From Amycolatopsis thailandensis (GTDB taxonomy: Bacteria; Actinomycetota; Actinomycetes; Mycobacteriales; Pseudonocardiaceae): DNA of 36,822 nt. The stretch is taken from NCBI RefSeq assembly GCF_002234405.1, contig NZ_NMQT01000107.1:1-36822 (forward strand), written 5' to 3'. The notes beneath the pieces are model-generated. The model was not told where the DNA came from. It searched no databases and saw nothing but the letters and a program-made list of their open reading frames with translations. Position numbers and translations under genes: made by a program. Shown here piece by piece: positions 23,016 to 30,982 of this stretch (position 1 is the first letter of the stretch; the number at the start of each line of letters is the position of its first letter).

Positions 23016-23362
23016 TCCGACTGCGACCAGGCGGCGACAGGCAGTGAGAGATACACGCCGACGTCGTCGATCCCCGTCGCCGATTCGATGCTCGTGCGCA
23101 GCAGGTCCACCCGTTCCTGGCGGTTGTCCGCCCGGCTGGGGAACCACTTCGACCGGACCTCGACCAGCAGGTCCAGTCCGAACCGGTCGAACGGTCCCGG
23201 CTGCCGGAAACGCAGTTCGACGTCGCCCGGCTGAAGGTCTCCGTCGTAGGGCTCCTCGGGGCATTCCACCGCGACGGACACGAGATGCGGCAGCACCGAA
23301 CCCAGCTCGCGCAGCTTGGCTTCGGAAAGTTCGGGGGAGTAGGTGATTTCCACGAGAGGCAC
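23012..23362 (-). CDS. Small tautomerase-like protein
   Basis: A 116-residue protein beginning MPLVEITYSPELSEAKLREL. An N-terminal proline after the initiator Met, two short beta-alpha-beta-like repeats and the ending DDVGVYLSLPVAAWSQ recall the tautomerase/MIF superfamily, in which Pro1 is catalytic. Similarity is only of pattern and I cannot name a subfamily; it could also be a family of unknown function with that fold. The start is GTG at 23360-23362. It converges on the AldO-type gene (shared CTAG) and is divergent from the aminotransferase gene at 23474. Confidence 0.6.
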   Translation of the reverse strand: MPLVEITYSPELSEAKLRELGSVLPHLVSVAVECPEEPYDGDLQPGDVELRFRQPGPFDRFGLDLLVEVRSKWFPSRADNRQERVDLLRTSIESATGIDDVGVYLSLPVAAWSQSD

Positions 23363-23473
23363 GACACCAGCCTAGGGCAGGCGCGAACTGCTATCGTGGC
23401 GGTAGTTGCTTGCTCGCACGGGAAGATCCCCGGCTGCTGCACTGGGGCCGCACGTTTCTCCCGAGGAGCTTCC

Positions 23474-24658
23474 ATGTCTCTTCCCCTTGCCCGTCGTATG
23501 GACGGCGTCACCAGTTCTCCCGTGCGCGACCTGCTCGCGCTCACCGCCCGCCCGGGCGTGATCTCCTTCGCCGGTGGCATGCCCGCGCCGGAACTGTTCG
23601 ATGTGGACGGCCTCCGCGCCGCTTTCGATCGCGCGCTCGACGGCGAGCCCGGCCGCCGCGCACTCCAATATTCGCCCACCGAAGGGAATCCGCGGCTGCG
23701 TGAGCTGCTCGCCGAACGACTGTCCGATCGCGGGCTCCCGACCACTGTGGACGATCTGCTGGTCACCACGGGGTCGCAGCAGGGCTTGCAGTTGCTGAGC
23801 ACCGCGTTGCTCGACCCCGGTGCCACCGTGCTGGTGGAGGAACCGGTGTACCTGTCCGCGTTGCAGTGCTTCCAGCTAGCCGAGGCGCGGATCGTGCCCG
23901 TCCCCGGTGACTCGGAAGGGATCGACCCGGCGGCGCTGGACGAGATCGCGGCCAGGGAACGACCCGCCCTGCTGTACCTCGTCCCGACGTTCTCGAATCC
24001 GTCCGGCCGCACGATCGGCCCCGATCGGCGCCGCGCGCTCGCGGAAGTGATCGCGCGCCACGGGTTCTGGCTCGTCGAGGACGATCCGTACCACGAGCTG
24101 CGGTATCGCGGCGAGCCCGAAGAGCCGATGTCGGCCCGTCCGGAACTCGCCGGCCGCGCCGTCTATCTCGGCAGCTTCTCGAAGGTGATCGCCCCGGGGA
24201 TGCGGCTGGGCTGGCTCCGCGCGCCGGACGAACTCCTGCGCCGCGTCGCGATCCTCAAGCAGGCGACCGATCTGCACACCTCGACGGTCGACCAGGCGGC
24301 CGCGGCCGAGTACCTGGCCGCCGCGGATCTCGACGCGCACGTGCGGACACTGCGCGCGACCTACAGCGCGCGCCGGGACGCGATGCTGGCCGAGTTGCCC
24401 GCGATCACACCACCCGGGACGACGTGGACCGACCCGGACGGCGGGATGTTCGTCTGGGTCACCCTTCCCGGCGGCGCGGACACGGATCTGCTGCTTCCCG
24501 AGGCGTTGCGCCATGACGTCGCCTTCGTGCCCGGCTCGGCGTTCCTGGTGGGGGAGCCGGACCGTTCGGCGTTGCGGCTGTCGTTCGCCACGCACGCGCC
24601 GGACACGATCGCGGAGGGGCTGCGGCGGCTGGGCAAGGCCCTGCCCGCGGCGATCTAG
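23474..24658 (+). CDS. PLP-dependent aminotransferase, class I/II (2-aminoadipate aminotransferase-like)
   Basis: A 394-residue fold-type I aminotransferase of the LysN/MocR-domain style. K237 in SFSKVIAPGMRLGW is the lysine that binds pyridoxal phosphate; NPSG (175-178) and EDDPYHELRY (202-211) are the cofactor-binding Asn and Asp/Tyr regions. There is no N-terminal GntR domain, so it is an enzyme and not a MocR regulator. Substrate unknown; relatives act on 2-aminoadipate and branched-chain or aromatic amino acids. ATG at 23474 has GAGGAG about 6 bases upstream. Stop overlaps that of the AraC-type gene in CTAG (24655-24658). Confidence 0.9.
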   Translation: MSLPLARRMDGVTSSPVRDLLALTARPGVISFAGGMPAPELFDVDGLRAAFDRALDGEPGRRALQYSPTEGNPRLRELLAERLSDRGLPTTVDDLLVTTGSQQGLQLLSTALLDPGATVLVEEPVYLSALQCFQLAEARIVPVPGDSEGIDPAALDEIAARERPALLYLVPTFSNPSGRTIGPDRRRALAEVIARHGFWLVEDDPYHELRYRGEPEEPMSARPELAGRAVYLGSFSKVIAPGMRLGWLRAPDELLRRVAILKQATDLHTSTVDQAAAAEYLAAADLDAHVRTLRATYSARRDAMLAELPAITPPGTTWTDPDGGMFVWVTLPGGADTDLLLPEALRHDVAFVPGSAFLVGEPDRSALRLSFATHAPDTIAEGLRRLGKALPAAI

Positions 24659-25620
24659 TCCGCCTGCGGGCGTCGCGGGGACCCTTCGGCCGCGCGGAAG
24701 GTGCGGCGGTAGCTGTCCGGCGGCACCCCGACGGTCCGGTTGAAATGCCGCCGCAAGGTGGCGGCCGTGCCCATCCCGGTGGCCTCCGCGACGAGGTCCA
24801 CGCTGTCGTCCGTGCGCTCCAGGAGTTCCTGCGCGCGGCGGATGCGCTGATCGAGCAGCCAGCGCAGCGGGGTGGTCCCGGTCGCCGACCGGAAGTGCCG
24901 GGCCAGGTTGCGGGAACTCATGTTGGCGTGACGGGCGAGGTCCTCGACGGTCAGCGGCCGGTCCAGCCGCTCGGTGATCCAGGGGAGCAGCCCGCCGAGC
25001 GGATGGTCGTCCCGCTCGGGCACCGGGGCGGTGACGAACTGGGCCTGCCCGCCCGCGCGATGCGGCGGGACGACCAGACGGCGGGCGACGGTGTTCGCGA
25101 CCGCGGACCCGTGGTCCGAGCGGACCAGGTGCAGGCACAAATCCATCGCGGCCGCCTTGCCCGCCGAGGTGAGCACGCTGCCGTTGTCGACGTAGAGGAC
25201 GTCCGGATCGACCTCCACCAGGGGGTGACGGGCGGCGAGTACGTCGGTGTGCGCCCAATGCGTCGTCGCGCGGCGGCCGTCGAGCAGACCGGCGGCCGCC
25301 AGCACGAACGCGCCCGTGCACAGCGACGCGACCCGCGCGCCCGCCTCGTGGGCGGTGCGGACGGCGTCGACGAGGTCGGTGGGCGGGGCGACGTCGATGT
25401 CGGCCCAGCCGGGGACGATGACCGTGTCGGCGCGGGCGAGCCCGCCGAGCCCGTGATCCGGTTCGAGGAGGAACCGGCCGACCTTCACCGGGGCCGGACC
25501 GCAGACGCTGAGTTCGTACCAGGGACCGAAGCCCGGCAAGGGAGTGCCGAAGACCTCCTGGGCGATGGCCAGTTCGAACTGGAGCATTCCGTCCGTGGCG
25601 GCGAGCGCGACCGTACTCAT
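24655..25620 (-). CDS. GlxA-type AraC-family regulator with DJ-1/PfpI domain
   Basis: A 321-residue regulator. The N-terminal DJ-1/PfpI-like domain (about 1-180) has the nucleophile-elbow cysteine C101 in VASLCTGAF; the C-terminus (about 215-310) is an AraC double helix-turn-helix (LTVEDLARHANMSSRNLARH, and the second near LVAEATGMGTAATLRRHFN). This is the GlxA/FtrA-like class. I prefer ATG at 25618-25620; an in-frame ATG at 25638 would add six residues. Divergent from the saccharopine-dehydrogenase-like gene (about 100-bp gap), which it may control. Confidence 0.9.
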   Translation of the reverse strand: MSTVALAATDGMLQFELAIAQEVFGTPLPGFGPWYELSVCGPAPVKVGRFLLEPDHGLGGLARADTVIVPGWADIDVAPPTDLVDAVRTAHEAGARVASLCTGAFVLAAAGLLDGRRATTHWAHTDVLAARHPLVEVDPDVLYVDNGSVLTSAGKAAAMDLCLHLVRSDHGSAVANTVARRLVVPPHRAGGQAQFVTAPVPERDDHPLGGLLPWITERLDRPLTVEDLARHANMSSRNLARHFRSATGTTPLRWLLDQRIRRAQELLERTDDSVDLVAEATGMGTAATLRRHFNRTVGVPPDSYRRTFRAAEGSPRRPQAD

Positions 25621-25721
25621 GTCCGAAAGTGTACGCATGATGGCGTTCCGGACACTGTCAGAGGAGCGATCCCGTCGCCAGGATGGTCCACAGTGGATCG
25701 GTCGAGGACAGGGAGAACCCC

Positions 25722-26723
25722 ATGGGTACGTACGACGTCGCGGTGTTCGGGGCCTACGGGCACACCGGGCGGTTCGTGGTGGAGGAGTTGCGCGAGCGGG
25801 GCTTCGGCGTGCTGGCCGTGGGCCGCGACGAGGGCAAACTCCGCGCCCTGCCCTGGACGGACCTGGAGATCCGGCAGGCGTCGGTCGACGACCCGGCCTC
25901 GCTCGATCGCGCCTTCGAGGGCGCGCACGCGGTGATCAACGCCGCCGGTCCGTTCGCCGACACAGCCGCGCCGGTGATCGAAGCGGCGCTGCGGGCGGGC
26001 GTCCCGTATCTCGACGTGGCCGCGGAACTCGAAGCGAACATGGACACCTTCGCGCGGTTCGGCGACAAGGCGGCGGGCGCGACAGTGATCCCGGCGATGG
26101 CGTTCTTCGGCGGTCTGGGCGACCTGATGGTCACCGCCGCCCTGGGTGACTGGACGTCCGCCGACGAAGCGCACATCGCCTACGGGCTGAGCGGCTGGCA
26201 TCCGACGGAAGGGACCCGCGCGGCGGGCAAGGTCTCGCGGGAGCGGCGGAACGGGAAGAGGATCCGCTTCTCCGGTGGCCGGATCGAGCACCGCGACGAC
26301 GCGCTGCCGGAGTCGGACTGGGACTTCCCGGCGCCGCTGGGGACCCGCGCGGTGCTCGGCGAGTTCTCGATGGCCGACGTCGTCACCGTCCCGAGTCACC
26401 TCGCCATTCCCGAAGTGGTCACCTACATGACCACGAACGCGGCCCGCGAGGTGGTGACACCCGAGACACCGGCGCCGCCCGCCGACGGGCCGTCCGCGCA
26501 GACGTTCGTGGTCGACGTCGTCGTGCGGTCCGGTGGCGAGGAACGGCGGATCGTCGCACAGGGGCAGGACATCTACGCGATCACGGCGCCGCTGGTGGTG
26601 GAGGCGGTCCAGCGGGTGCTCGACGGGCGGACCAAGGCGACCGGGGTCGTCTCGGCGGGGGAGGTCTTCGACGCGGCCGACTTCCTGGCGGCGCTGGCCC
26701 CGCGGGTGACCGTCACCGGGTGA
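25722..26723 (+). CDS. Saccharopine dehydrogenase-like NAD(P)-binding protein
   Basis: A 333-residue protein with an N-terminal Rossmann fold: YDVAVFGAYGHTGRFVVEEL (GxxGxTG at 10-16), then VINAAGPF and ALRAGVPYLDVAAE. These are signatures of the saccharopine dehydrogenase NADP-binding family; most small members are trans-acting enoyl reductases or uncharacterised oxidoreductases, so no substrate is given. ATG at 25722 with AGGGAG upstream is chosen over an in-frame ATG at 25683. Divergent from the AraC/DJ-1 regulator. The 3' end overlaps the convergent M15 peptidase gene by 11 bp at TCACCGGGTGA. Confidence 0.85.
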   Translation: MGTYDVAVFGAYGHTGRFVVEELRERGFGVLAVGRDEGKLRALPWTDLEIRQASVDDPASLDRAFEGAHAVINAAGPFADTAAPVIEAALRAGVPYLDVAAELEANMDTFARFGDKAAGATVIPAMAFFGGLGDLMVTAALGDWTSADEAHIAYGLSGWHPTEGTRAAGKVSRERRNGKRIRFSGGRIEHRDDALPESDWDFPAPLGTRAVLGEFSMADVVTVPSHLAIPEVVTYMTTNAAREVVTPETPAPPADGPSAQTFVVDVVVRSGGEERRIVAQGQDIYAITAPLVVEAVQRVLDGRTKATGVVSAGEVFDAADFLAALAPRVTVTG

Positions 26724-27219
26724 CCTCCGCCTGCCAGCCGGGGTGCGGCAGCCGTGCGGGCGGCGCCGCGCCGGGCCGGTACTCGAAGTGCCACCATTCG
26801 TTGTCGTAGATCCGGTAGAGCGCGAAGCGGGCGCCGTGATCCTCCAGCCACTGCGCGCCTTCGCGCGGCCGGACGTCCAGCGCGGTGCCCCGGACGTGCG
26901 CGGAATCCTTCGGTGGCAGGACGCGCTTTTCTCCCCGCTCGGTCTCGTCGAGGAAAAGGCGGAGCTGATCGGCGGCGTCACGATGCCCCGAGGTGACGCC
27001 GAGCAGCGTGCGGTGCCGCCAGAACGCCTCGGTCCTGGCGGCGGTGAACGCGGCCAGCGTCCCGCCGGTGAGCCCGGCGAGGTCCTCGGCCGGGAATCGC
27101 AGCGACAGCGCCCAGCCGCAGGCCAGCCGCCGGGCGTTGCCGGGAGACTTGAGCCACGCCGGGATCAGCAGCAGCACCGCGAGGACTCGGGTGACCATCG
27201 CGAAAACGGGTTCCTTCAT
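26713..27219 (-). CDS. M15-family peptidase (VanY-like D,D-carboxypeptidase domain)
   Basis: A 168-residue protein with an N-terminal hydrophobic segment (about 7-22, a signal anchor), then an M15 zinc peptidase core. TSGHRD (76-81) is followed by the metal motif HVRGTALD (H108, D115) and EWWH (E141, H144), matching the HxxxxxxD and ExxH zinc/catalytic pattern of VanX/VanY enzymes. It should trim D-Ala or act on cell-wall peptides outside the membrane. It is short for VanY, having only the catalytic core. ATG at 27217-27219; an internal ATG at 27198 is possible. It is divergent from a two-component operon 196 bp away, suggesting an envelope-stress link. Confidence 0.8.
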   Translation of the reverse strand: MKEPVFAMVTRVLAVLLLIPAWLKSPGNARRLACGWALSLRFPAEDLAGLTGGTLAAFTAARTEAFWRHRTLLGVTSGHRDAADQLRLFLDETERGEKRVLPPKDSAHVRGTALDVRPREGAQWLEDHGARFALYRIYDNEWWHFEYRPGAAPPARLPHPGWQAEVTR

Positions 27220-27283
27220 GCCGTCCACACTCGACGCCGCTTGTCCGAGGCCGATCGTGACGACGTGCGCGGACGCCGACGAA

Positions 27284-27330
27284 AATGTCACCGTTCCGCA
27301 CGGATCACGCCGTGACACGACCATGACATT
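27284..27330. promoter_or_regulatory. Dyad in the M15 peptidase/response regulator gap
   Basis: AATGTCA (27284-27290) and TGACATT (27324-27330) are exact inverted 7-mers, and TGTCAC/GTGACA (27286-27291, 27312-27317) overlap them, all within the divergent control region. These are candidate sites for the adjacent response regulator. Confidence 0.35.
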
Positions 27331-27415
27331 CCGTGGACGTTCCGCGGAAACGGGATGGGCACGATGGCGTGTCATGGACGAGCGGATCCCGTCCGGCGCT
27401 GCGATAGTCGTCGGC

Positions 27416-28108
27416 ATGCCCAGAGTGCTGCTCATCGAGGACGACCAGGCCGTGCGTGACGGGCTGAGCATGGCGCTGGGCGGACGCGGCCACGCGGTCG
27501 ACGCGGTGGCCACCGGAGAGGAAGGACTGGCCAGGCTCGCGTCGCGGCCGCCGGACATCGTCGTGCTGGATTTGATGCTGCCAGGGCTGGACGGGTTCGA
27601 GGTCTGCCGCCGGATCCGGGCCGCGGGCGATCTGCCGATCATCATGCTCACCGCGCGCAACGAGGACATCGACGTCGTGGCGGGCCTCGCCGCGGGCGCC
27701 GACGACTACGTGGTCAAGCCCGCCAGGGCCCAGGTGCTGGAGGCACGGATCCGCGCGGTGCTGCGCCGCACCGGGCAGCCGGCGCCCGCGGCACCCGCGC
27801 CCGCCGGGATCGAGCGTCACGGCGATCTCGGCATCGACCGTGCCGGGCTGACGGTGACCAAGGCGGACAGGCCGCTCGCCCTCGCTCCGACCGAACTGCG
27901 GCTGCTGCTGGAACTCACGCAGGTCCCGGGGCGGGTGCTCAGTCGCCAGTACCTGCTGGAAAGTGTCTGGGAGCACGGCTATTTCGGTGACTCCCGGGTC
28001 GTCGACGCCTGTGTGCAGCGGCTGCGCGCGAAGATCGAGGACGACTCGTCCGCGCCGGTGTACGTCCAGACGGTCCGCGGGTTCGGCTACCGTTTCGGGC
28101 CGCTGTGA
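27416..28108 (+). CDS. OmpR-family response regulator (CseB-like)
   Basis: A 230-residue regulator. The receiver domain has the acidic pair EDD (8-10), phosphorylation site D52 (VVLDLMLPGLDG), T79 in IIMLTARN and K101 (DDYVVKPA). The winged helix (about 135-228) ends VYVQTVRGFGYRFGPL. ATG at 27416 gives the canonical MPRVLLIEDD start; an in-frame ATG at 27374 is less likely. A GATAGT box at 27403-27408 leaves almost no leader, so a leaderless message is plausible. It overlaps the kinase gene by 4 bp (GTGA). The sequence resembles CseB of Streptomyces, but no sigE precedes it. Confidence 0.93.
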   Translation: MPRVLLIEDDQAVRDGLSMALGGRGHAVDAVATGEEGLARLASRPPDIVVLDLMLPGLDGFEVCRRIRAAGDLPIIMLTARNEDIDVVAGLAAGADDYVVKPARAQVLEARIRAVLRRTGQPAPAAPAPAGIERHGDLGIDRAGLTVTKADRPLALAPTELRLLLELTQVPGRVLSRQYLLESVWEHGYFGDSRVVDACVQRLRAKIEDDSSAPVYVQTVRGFGYRFGPL

Positions 28109-29511
28109 AGCTCGGTGGCCTGCGCAACCGGCTGCTGCTGGCGTTCAGCCTGCTGGTGGTGATCACCGCGGCGACGGTCGCCGGCGTCAACTACGCCCAG
28201 TCCCGCACCGTGATCCTGCAGCAGGCGCAGGACGCCACCGCCCGGGTCCTGGTCGACAAGGCCACCGCGCTGTACCCGCTCGGCCCGCTGCCGCCGGGCG
28301 ACGGGACACTGGATCGGATCAGCGGCGAACTGTCCGATCGCGACTTGAGTTCCCTGGTCCTGTACGAGGACCAGACGAGCGGGAACACGCAGCTCCGATC
28401 GCTGATCTCGCCCGAACTCCGCGAGCGGGTGCGGTCGGGAACCGTGGCCTGGCAACGGGTCGACTCCGATGGCACACCGATGCTGGTGGTGGGCACCAGG
28501 TTCACCGTGCAGCTTCCGGGTGGGCAGCAGCGGGCTTCGGGTATCGAGGCCTACATCGCCCGCGACATGACCCCGGAGGCGCGCAGCATCGACGAACTCG
28601 CCACCCGGGCCTGGCTGCTCGGCGGGCTGGCGCTCGTCTTCGCCATCGGACTGGCACTCCTGGCCGCGCGCGGTGTCCTGCGGCCGGTCCGGGAACTGGG
28701 CGACGCGGCGCAGCGGCTGGGGGCGGGTGATCTGCGGGCCCGGGTCGAGGTCCGCGGGACGGACGAACTGGCCGGAGTGGCGCGGACGTTCAACGAGACG
28801 GCGGAAGCGCTGGAACGTCATGTCGGCGAGCTGAAACGGATGGAAGCCGACGCGCGGCGGTTCGTCGCCGACGTCTCGCACGAACTGCGTACCCCGCTGG
28901 CCGCGATGACGGCGGTCGCGGACGTGCTCGAACAGGAGGCGCCGCGGCTCTCGGGGGACGCCGGTCGCGCGGCGCGGATGACCATCGAAGAGACGCATCA
29001 TCTGACCCGGCTGGTGAACGACCTCATCGAGGTGTCCCGGTTCGACGCCGGGGCCGCCGCCCTCGCCCCGGAAGAAGTCGACGTCGCCGAGGTGGTCACG
29101 GCGAGCCTGCGCATCCGCGGCTGGGCGGGCGAGGTGGAGGGAGAACTCCCCGCCGGGATCTTCGCCGTGCTGGATCCGCGGCGGCTGGACGTCATCGTGG
29201 CGAATCTGGTCGGGAACGCGTTGCGGCACGGGGAAAAGCCGGTCTCGCTCCGGCTTTTCGAAACGGGGGAGCGGATCACACTGGAGGTCGCCGATCACGG
29301 TCCCGGGCTGGCGCCCGAGGTGCTGCCGCACGTGTTCGACCGGTTCTACAAGGCGGATTCGGCCAGAGCGCGTTCCGGTGGCAGCGGGCTCGGGCTCGCG
29401 ATCGCCCGGGAGAACGCCCTTCTGCACGGCGGCAGCCTGATCGCCGGGAACGGTGTGGACGGCGGCGCGGTGTTCACACTGCGGCTGCCTCGTCAGGAGG
29501 TGTCGGCATGA
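28105..29511 (+). CDS. Sensor histidine kinase (CseC-like)
   Basis: A 468-residue membrane kinase. TM1 is at about 6-30, an extracellular sensor domain at about 31-168, TM2 at about 169-191 (AWLLGGLALVFAIGLALLAA), and HAMP to about 245. The dimerisation/phosphoacceptor motif FVADVSHELRTPL has H259, and the ATPase domain has N367-N371 (NLVGNALRHG), a DHGPGLAPEVLPHVFDRFYK box and GGSGLGLAIA. GTG start overlaps the response regulator stop; the next gene overlaps by ATGA, so all three genes are coupled. The pairing with a lipoprotein resembles the cell-envelope CseABC system. Confidence 0.94.
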   Translation: MKLGGLRNRLLLAFSLLVVITAATVAGVNYAQSRTVILQQAQDATARVLVDKATALYPLGPLPPGDGTLDRISGELSDRDLSSLVLYEDQTSGNTQLRSLISPELRERVRSGTVAWQRVDSDGTPMLVVGTRFTVQLPGGQQRASGIEAYIARDMTPEARSIDELATRAWLLGGLALVFAIGLALLAARGVLRPVRELGDAAQRLGAGDLRARVEVRGTDELAGVARTFNETAEALERHVGELKRMEADARRFVADVSHELRTPLAAMTAVADVLEQEAPRLSGDAGRAARMTIEETHHLTRLVNDLIEVSRFDAGAAALAPEEVDVAEVVTASLRIRGWAGEVEGELPAGIFAVLDPRRLDVIVANLVGNALRHGEKPVSLRLFETGERITLEVADHGPGLAPEVLPHVFDRFYKADSARARSGGSGLGLAIARENALLHGGSLIAGNGVDGGAVFTLRLPRQEVSA

Positions 29512-29969
29512 GGAAGGTCTGGCTCGCGCTGCTCCTGACGGTTTCGGTGGTCGCCGGGTGCGGCGTCCGGCCCAGTGCGGTGATCCCCGGTGCGCCCGCG
29601 CCGGTGGGCCCGGCCAACGGCGCGGTGCTCTACTTCCTGTTCAACGGTCAGCCGGTCCGGGTGCTGCGCCCGCTCGCCGGCGAACTGGCTCCGGCGAACC
29701 CCCTCGACCTGCTCGCCGCCGGACCGGACGAGAGCGAGCGTGAACGGCGCTATACCAGCGAAGTCCCGTCCGGCACCGCGGTTCTCGACCAGACACCGGC
29801 GCCGAACGGTGTCGCGGTCACCCTGTCGATCGCCGTCGCCGGGCTGTCCGCCCGGGCCGTCGACCAGATCGTTTGCACGGTAAGGGACTCGGTCGGCGGG
29901 ATCCCGCGGATCACTTTGCGGGGCGGAGGAACCGACCGCGGCCCGCTGTCGTGCCCCCTGCCCGGTTAG
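29508..29969 (+). CDS. Lipoprotein, GerMN-like domain
   Basis: A 153-residue lipoprotein with a short signal peptide and lipobox VVAGC (Cys18). The mature part (VLYFLFNGQPVRVLRPLAGE, then VPSGTAVLDQTPAPNGVAVT) resembles the GerMN/sporulation-spore germination fold found in actinobacterial lipoproteins such as LpqB and CseA-type proteins. It is the last gene of the two-component operon (ATGA overlap) and may modulate the kinase from outside the membrane, as CseA does (inference). Confidence 0.78.
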   Translation: MRKVWLALLLTVSVVAGCGVRPSAVIPGAPAPVGPANGAVLYFLFNGQPVRVLRPLAGELAPANPLDLLAAGPDESERERRYTSEVPSGTAVLDQTPAPNGVAVTLSIAVAGLSARAVDQIVCTVRDSVGGIPRITLRGGGTDRGPLSCPLPG

Positions 29970-30025
29970 GAGTGGCCCGAATCACCGGTGTCGGTCCCTC
30001 GCTTTGTCCGGATTAGCCCGCTAGC

Positions 30026-30044
30026 TTAGGCAAGGCTAAGCAAA
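30026..30044 (+). promoter_or_regulatory. Iron box upstream of dhbA
   Basis: TTAGGCAAGGCTAAGCAAA resembles the IdeR/DmdR consensus TTAGGTTAGGCTAACCTAA at about 14 of 19 positions and lies 22 bp before the dhbA start. It is the weaker of two iron boxes at this locus. Confidence 0.75.
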
Positions 30045-30066
30045 TGGGACGTGGGGTGGTTGTGGC

Positions 30067-30816
30067 GTGGAAGGGATCGAGGGCAAGGTCGCGCTCGTAA
30101 CCGGAGGCGCGCGCGGGATCGGCGCGGCCGTCGTGGACGGACTGGCGCGGGCCGGCGCGATCGTGGCGGCGGTGGACCTGACGGAAGGGCCTTCGCGGGA
30201 CGGGGTGACCTCGTTCGTCGCGGACGTCGGGGATCCCGCGGCGGTGGCGCGGGTGGTCGAGCGGGTCGAACGGGAACTGGGGCCGATCGGTGTCGGGGTA
30301 TCCGTCGCGGGCGTGCTGAAACCGGGGTCCGTCTGCGAGACGAGCGACGAGGACTGGGCGGCGACTTTCGCGGTCAACTCCACCGGTGTCTTCACCGTGC
30401 TCCGCGAGATCTCCCGCCGGATGCTGCCCCGCCGGAGCGGCGTGCTGGTGACGGTCGGGTCGAACGCCGCGGGTGTCCCACGCACCGGGATGGCCGCTTA
30501 CGCCGCCTCGAAGGCCGCGGCGACGATGCTGACCCGCTGCCTCGGCCTCGAACTCGCCGGCTCCGGAATCCGCTGCAACATCGTCTCGCCCGGCTCGACC
30601 GACACCGACATGCAACGTCTACTGTGGACGGACGAGAACGGCGCGGATCGTGTCATCGCGGGAAATCAGGAGCAATACCGCGTCGGCATACCACTGGGCC
30701 GGATGGCCGAACCGGCCGACATCGCCGACGCCGTCCTGTTTCTCGCCTCCGAGCGCGCGCGGCACATCACGATGCAGAACCTCTACGTCGACGGCGGTGC
30801 CACGCTTCGCGGGTGA
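30067..30816 (+). CDS. dhbA: 2,3-Dihydro-2,3-dihydroxybenzoate dehydrogenase
   Basis: A 249-residue SDR enzyme that oxidises 2,3-dihydro-2,3-dihydroxybenzoate to 2,3-dihydroxybenzoate, the last step of catechol precursor synthesis. It has TGGARGIG (12-19), catalytic S132, Y145 and K149 (YAASK), and the EntA/DhbA-type stretch VGSNAAGVPRTGMAAYAASK. GTG at 30067. An iron box precedes it, so it should be repressed by iron. It is separated from the remaining dhb genes by 166 bp that contain a second, stronger iron box, so it can be expressed as its own unit. Confidence 0.92.
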   Translation: MEGIEGKVALVTGGARGIGAAVVDGLARAGAIVAAVDLTEGPSRDGVTSFVADVGDPAAVARVVERVERELGPIGVGVSVAGVLKPGSVCETSDEDWAATFAVNSTGVFTVLREISRRMLPRRSGVLVTVGSNAAGVPRTGMAAYAASKAAATMLTRCLGLELAGSGIRCNIVSPGSTDTDMQRLLWTDENGADRVIAGNQEQYRVGIPLGRMAEPADIADAVLFLASERARHITMQNLYVDGGATLRG

Positions 30817-30849
30817 TCTCGATGACGCAACGAAGACTTTTCGGGTCCG

Positions 30850-30873
30850 TATGATTAGGTTAGGCTAACCGAA
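30850..30873 (+). promoter_or_regulatory. Strong iron box and -10 element upstream of dhbC
   Basis: TTAGGTTAGGCTAACCGAA (30855-30873) matches the IdeR/DmdR/DtxR consensus at 18 of 19 positions. A TATGAT -10-like box (30850-30855) overlaps its left edge, the usual place for iron-dependent repression. It should control dhbC and the downstream coupled genes. Confidence 0.92.
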
Positions 30874-30919
30874 AAGGTGTGTCCGGCGCGTCCGGGGGGT
30901 CGCGTTCCGCGCCGGCGAA

Positions 30920-30950
30920 AGGCACTGCGAGGTACCAAGAGTGCCTACCT
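30920..30950 (+). other. Leader stem-loops before dhbC
   Basis: AGGCACT (30920-30926) pairs with AGTGCCT (30940-30946); an overlapping, mutually exclusive pairing is AGGTA (30930-30934) with TACCT (30946-30950). They lie in the transcribed leader between the iron box and the dhbC start. Regulatory meaning is uncertain. Confidence 0.35.
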
Positions 30951-30982
30951 GGTCAGTAGTATTTGCGAAAGGGAATCCTGTC

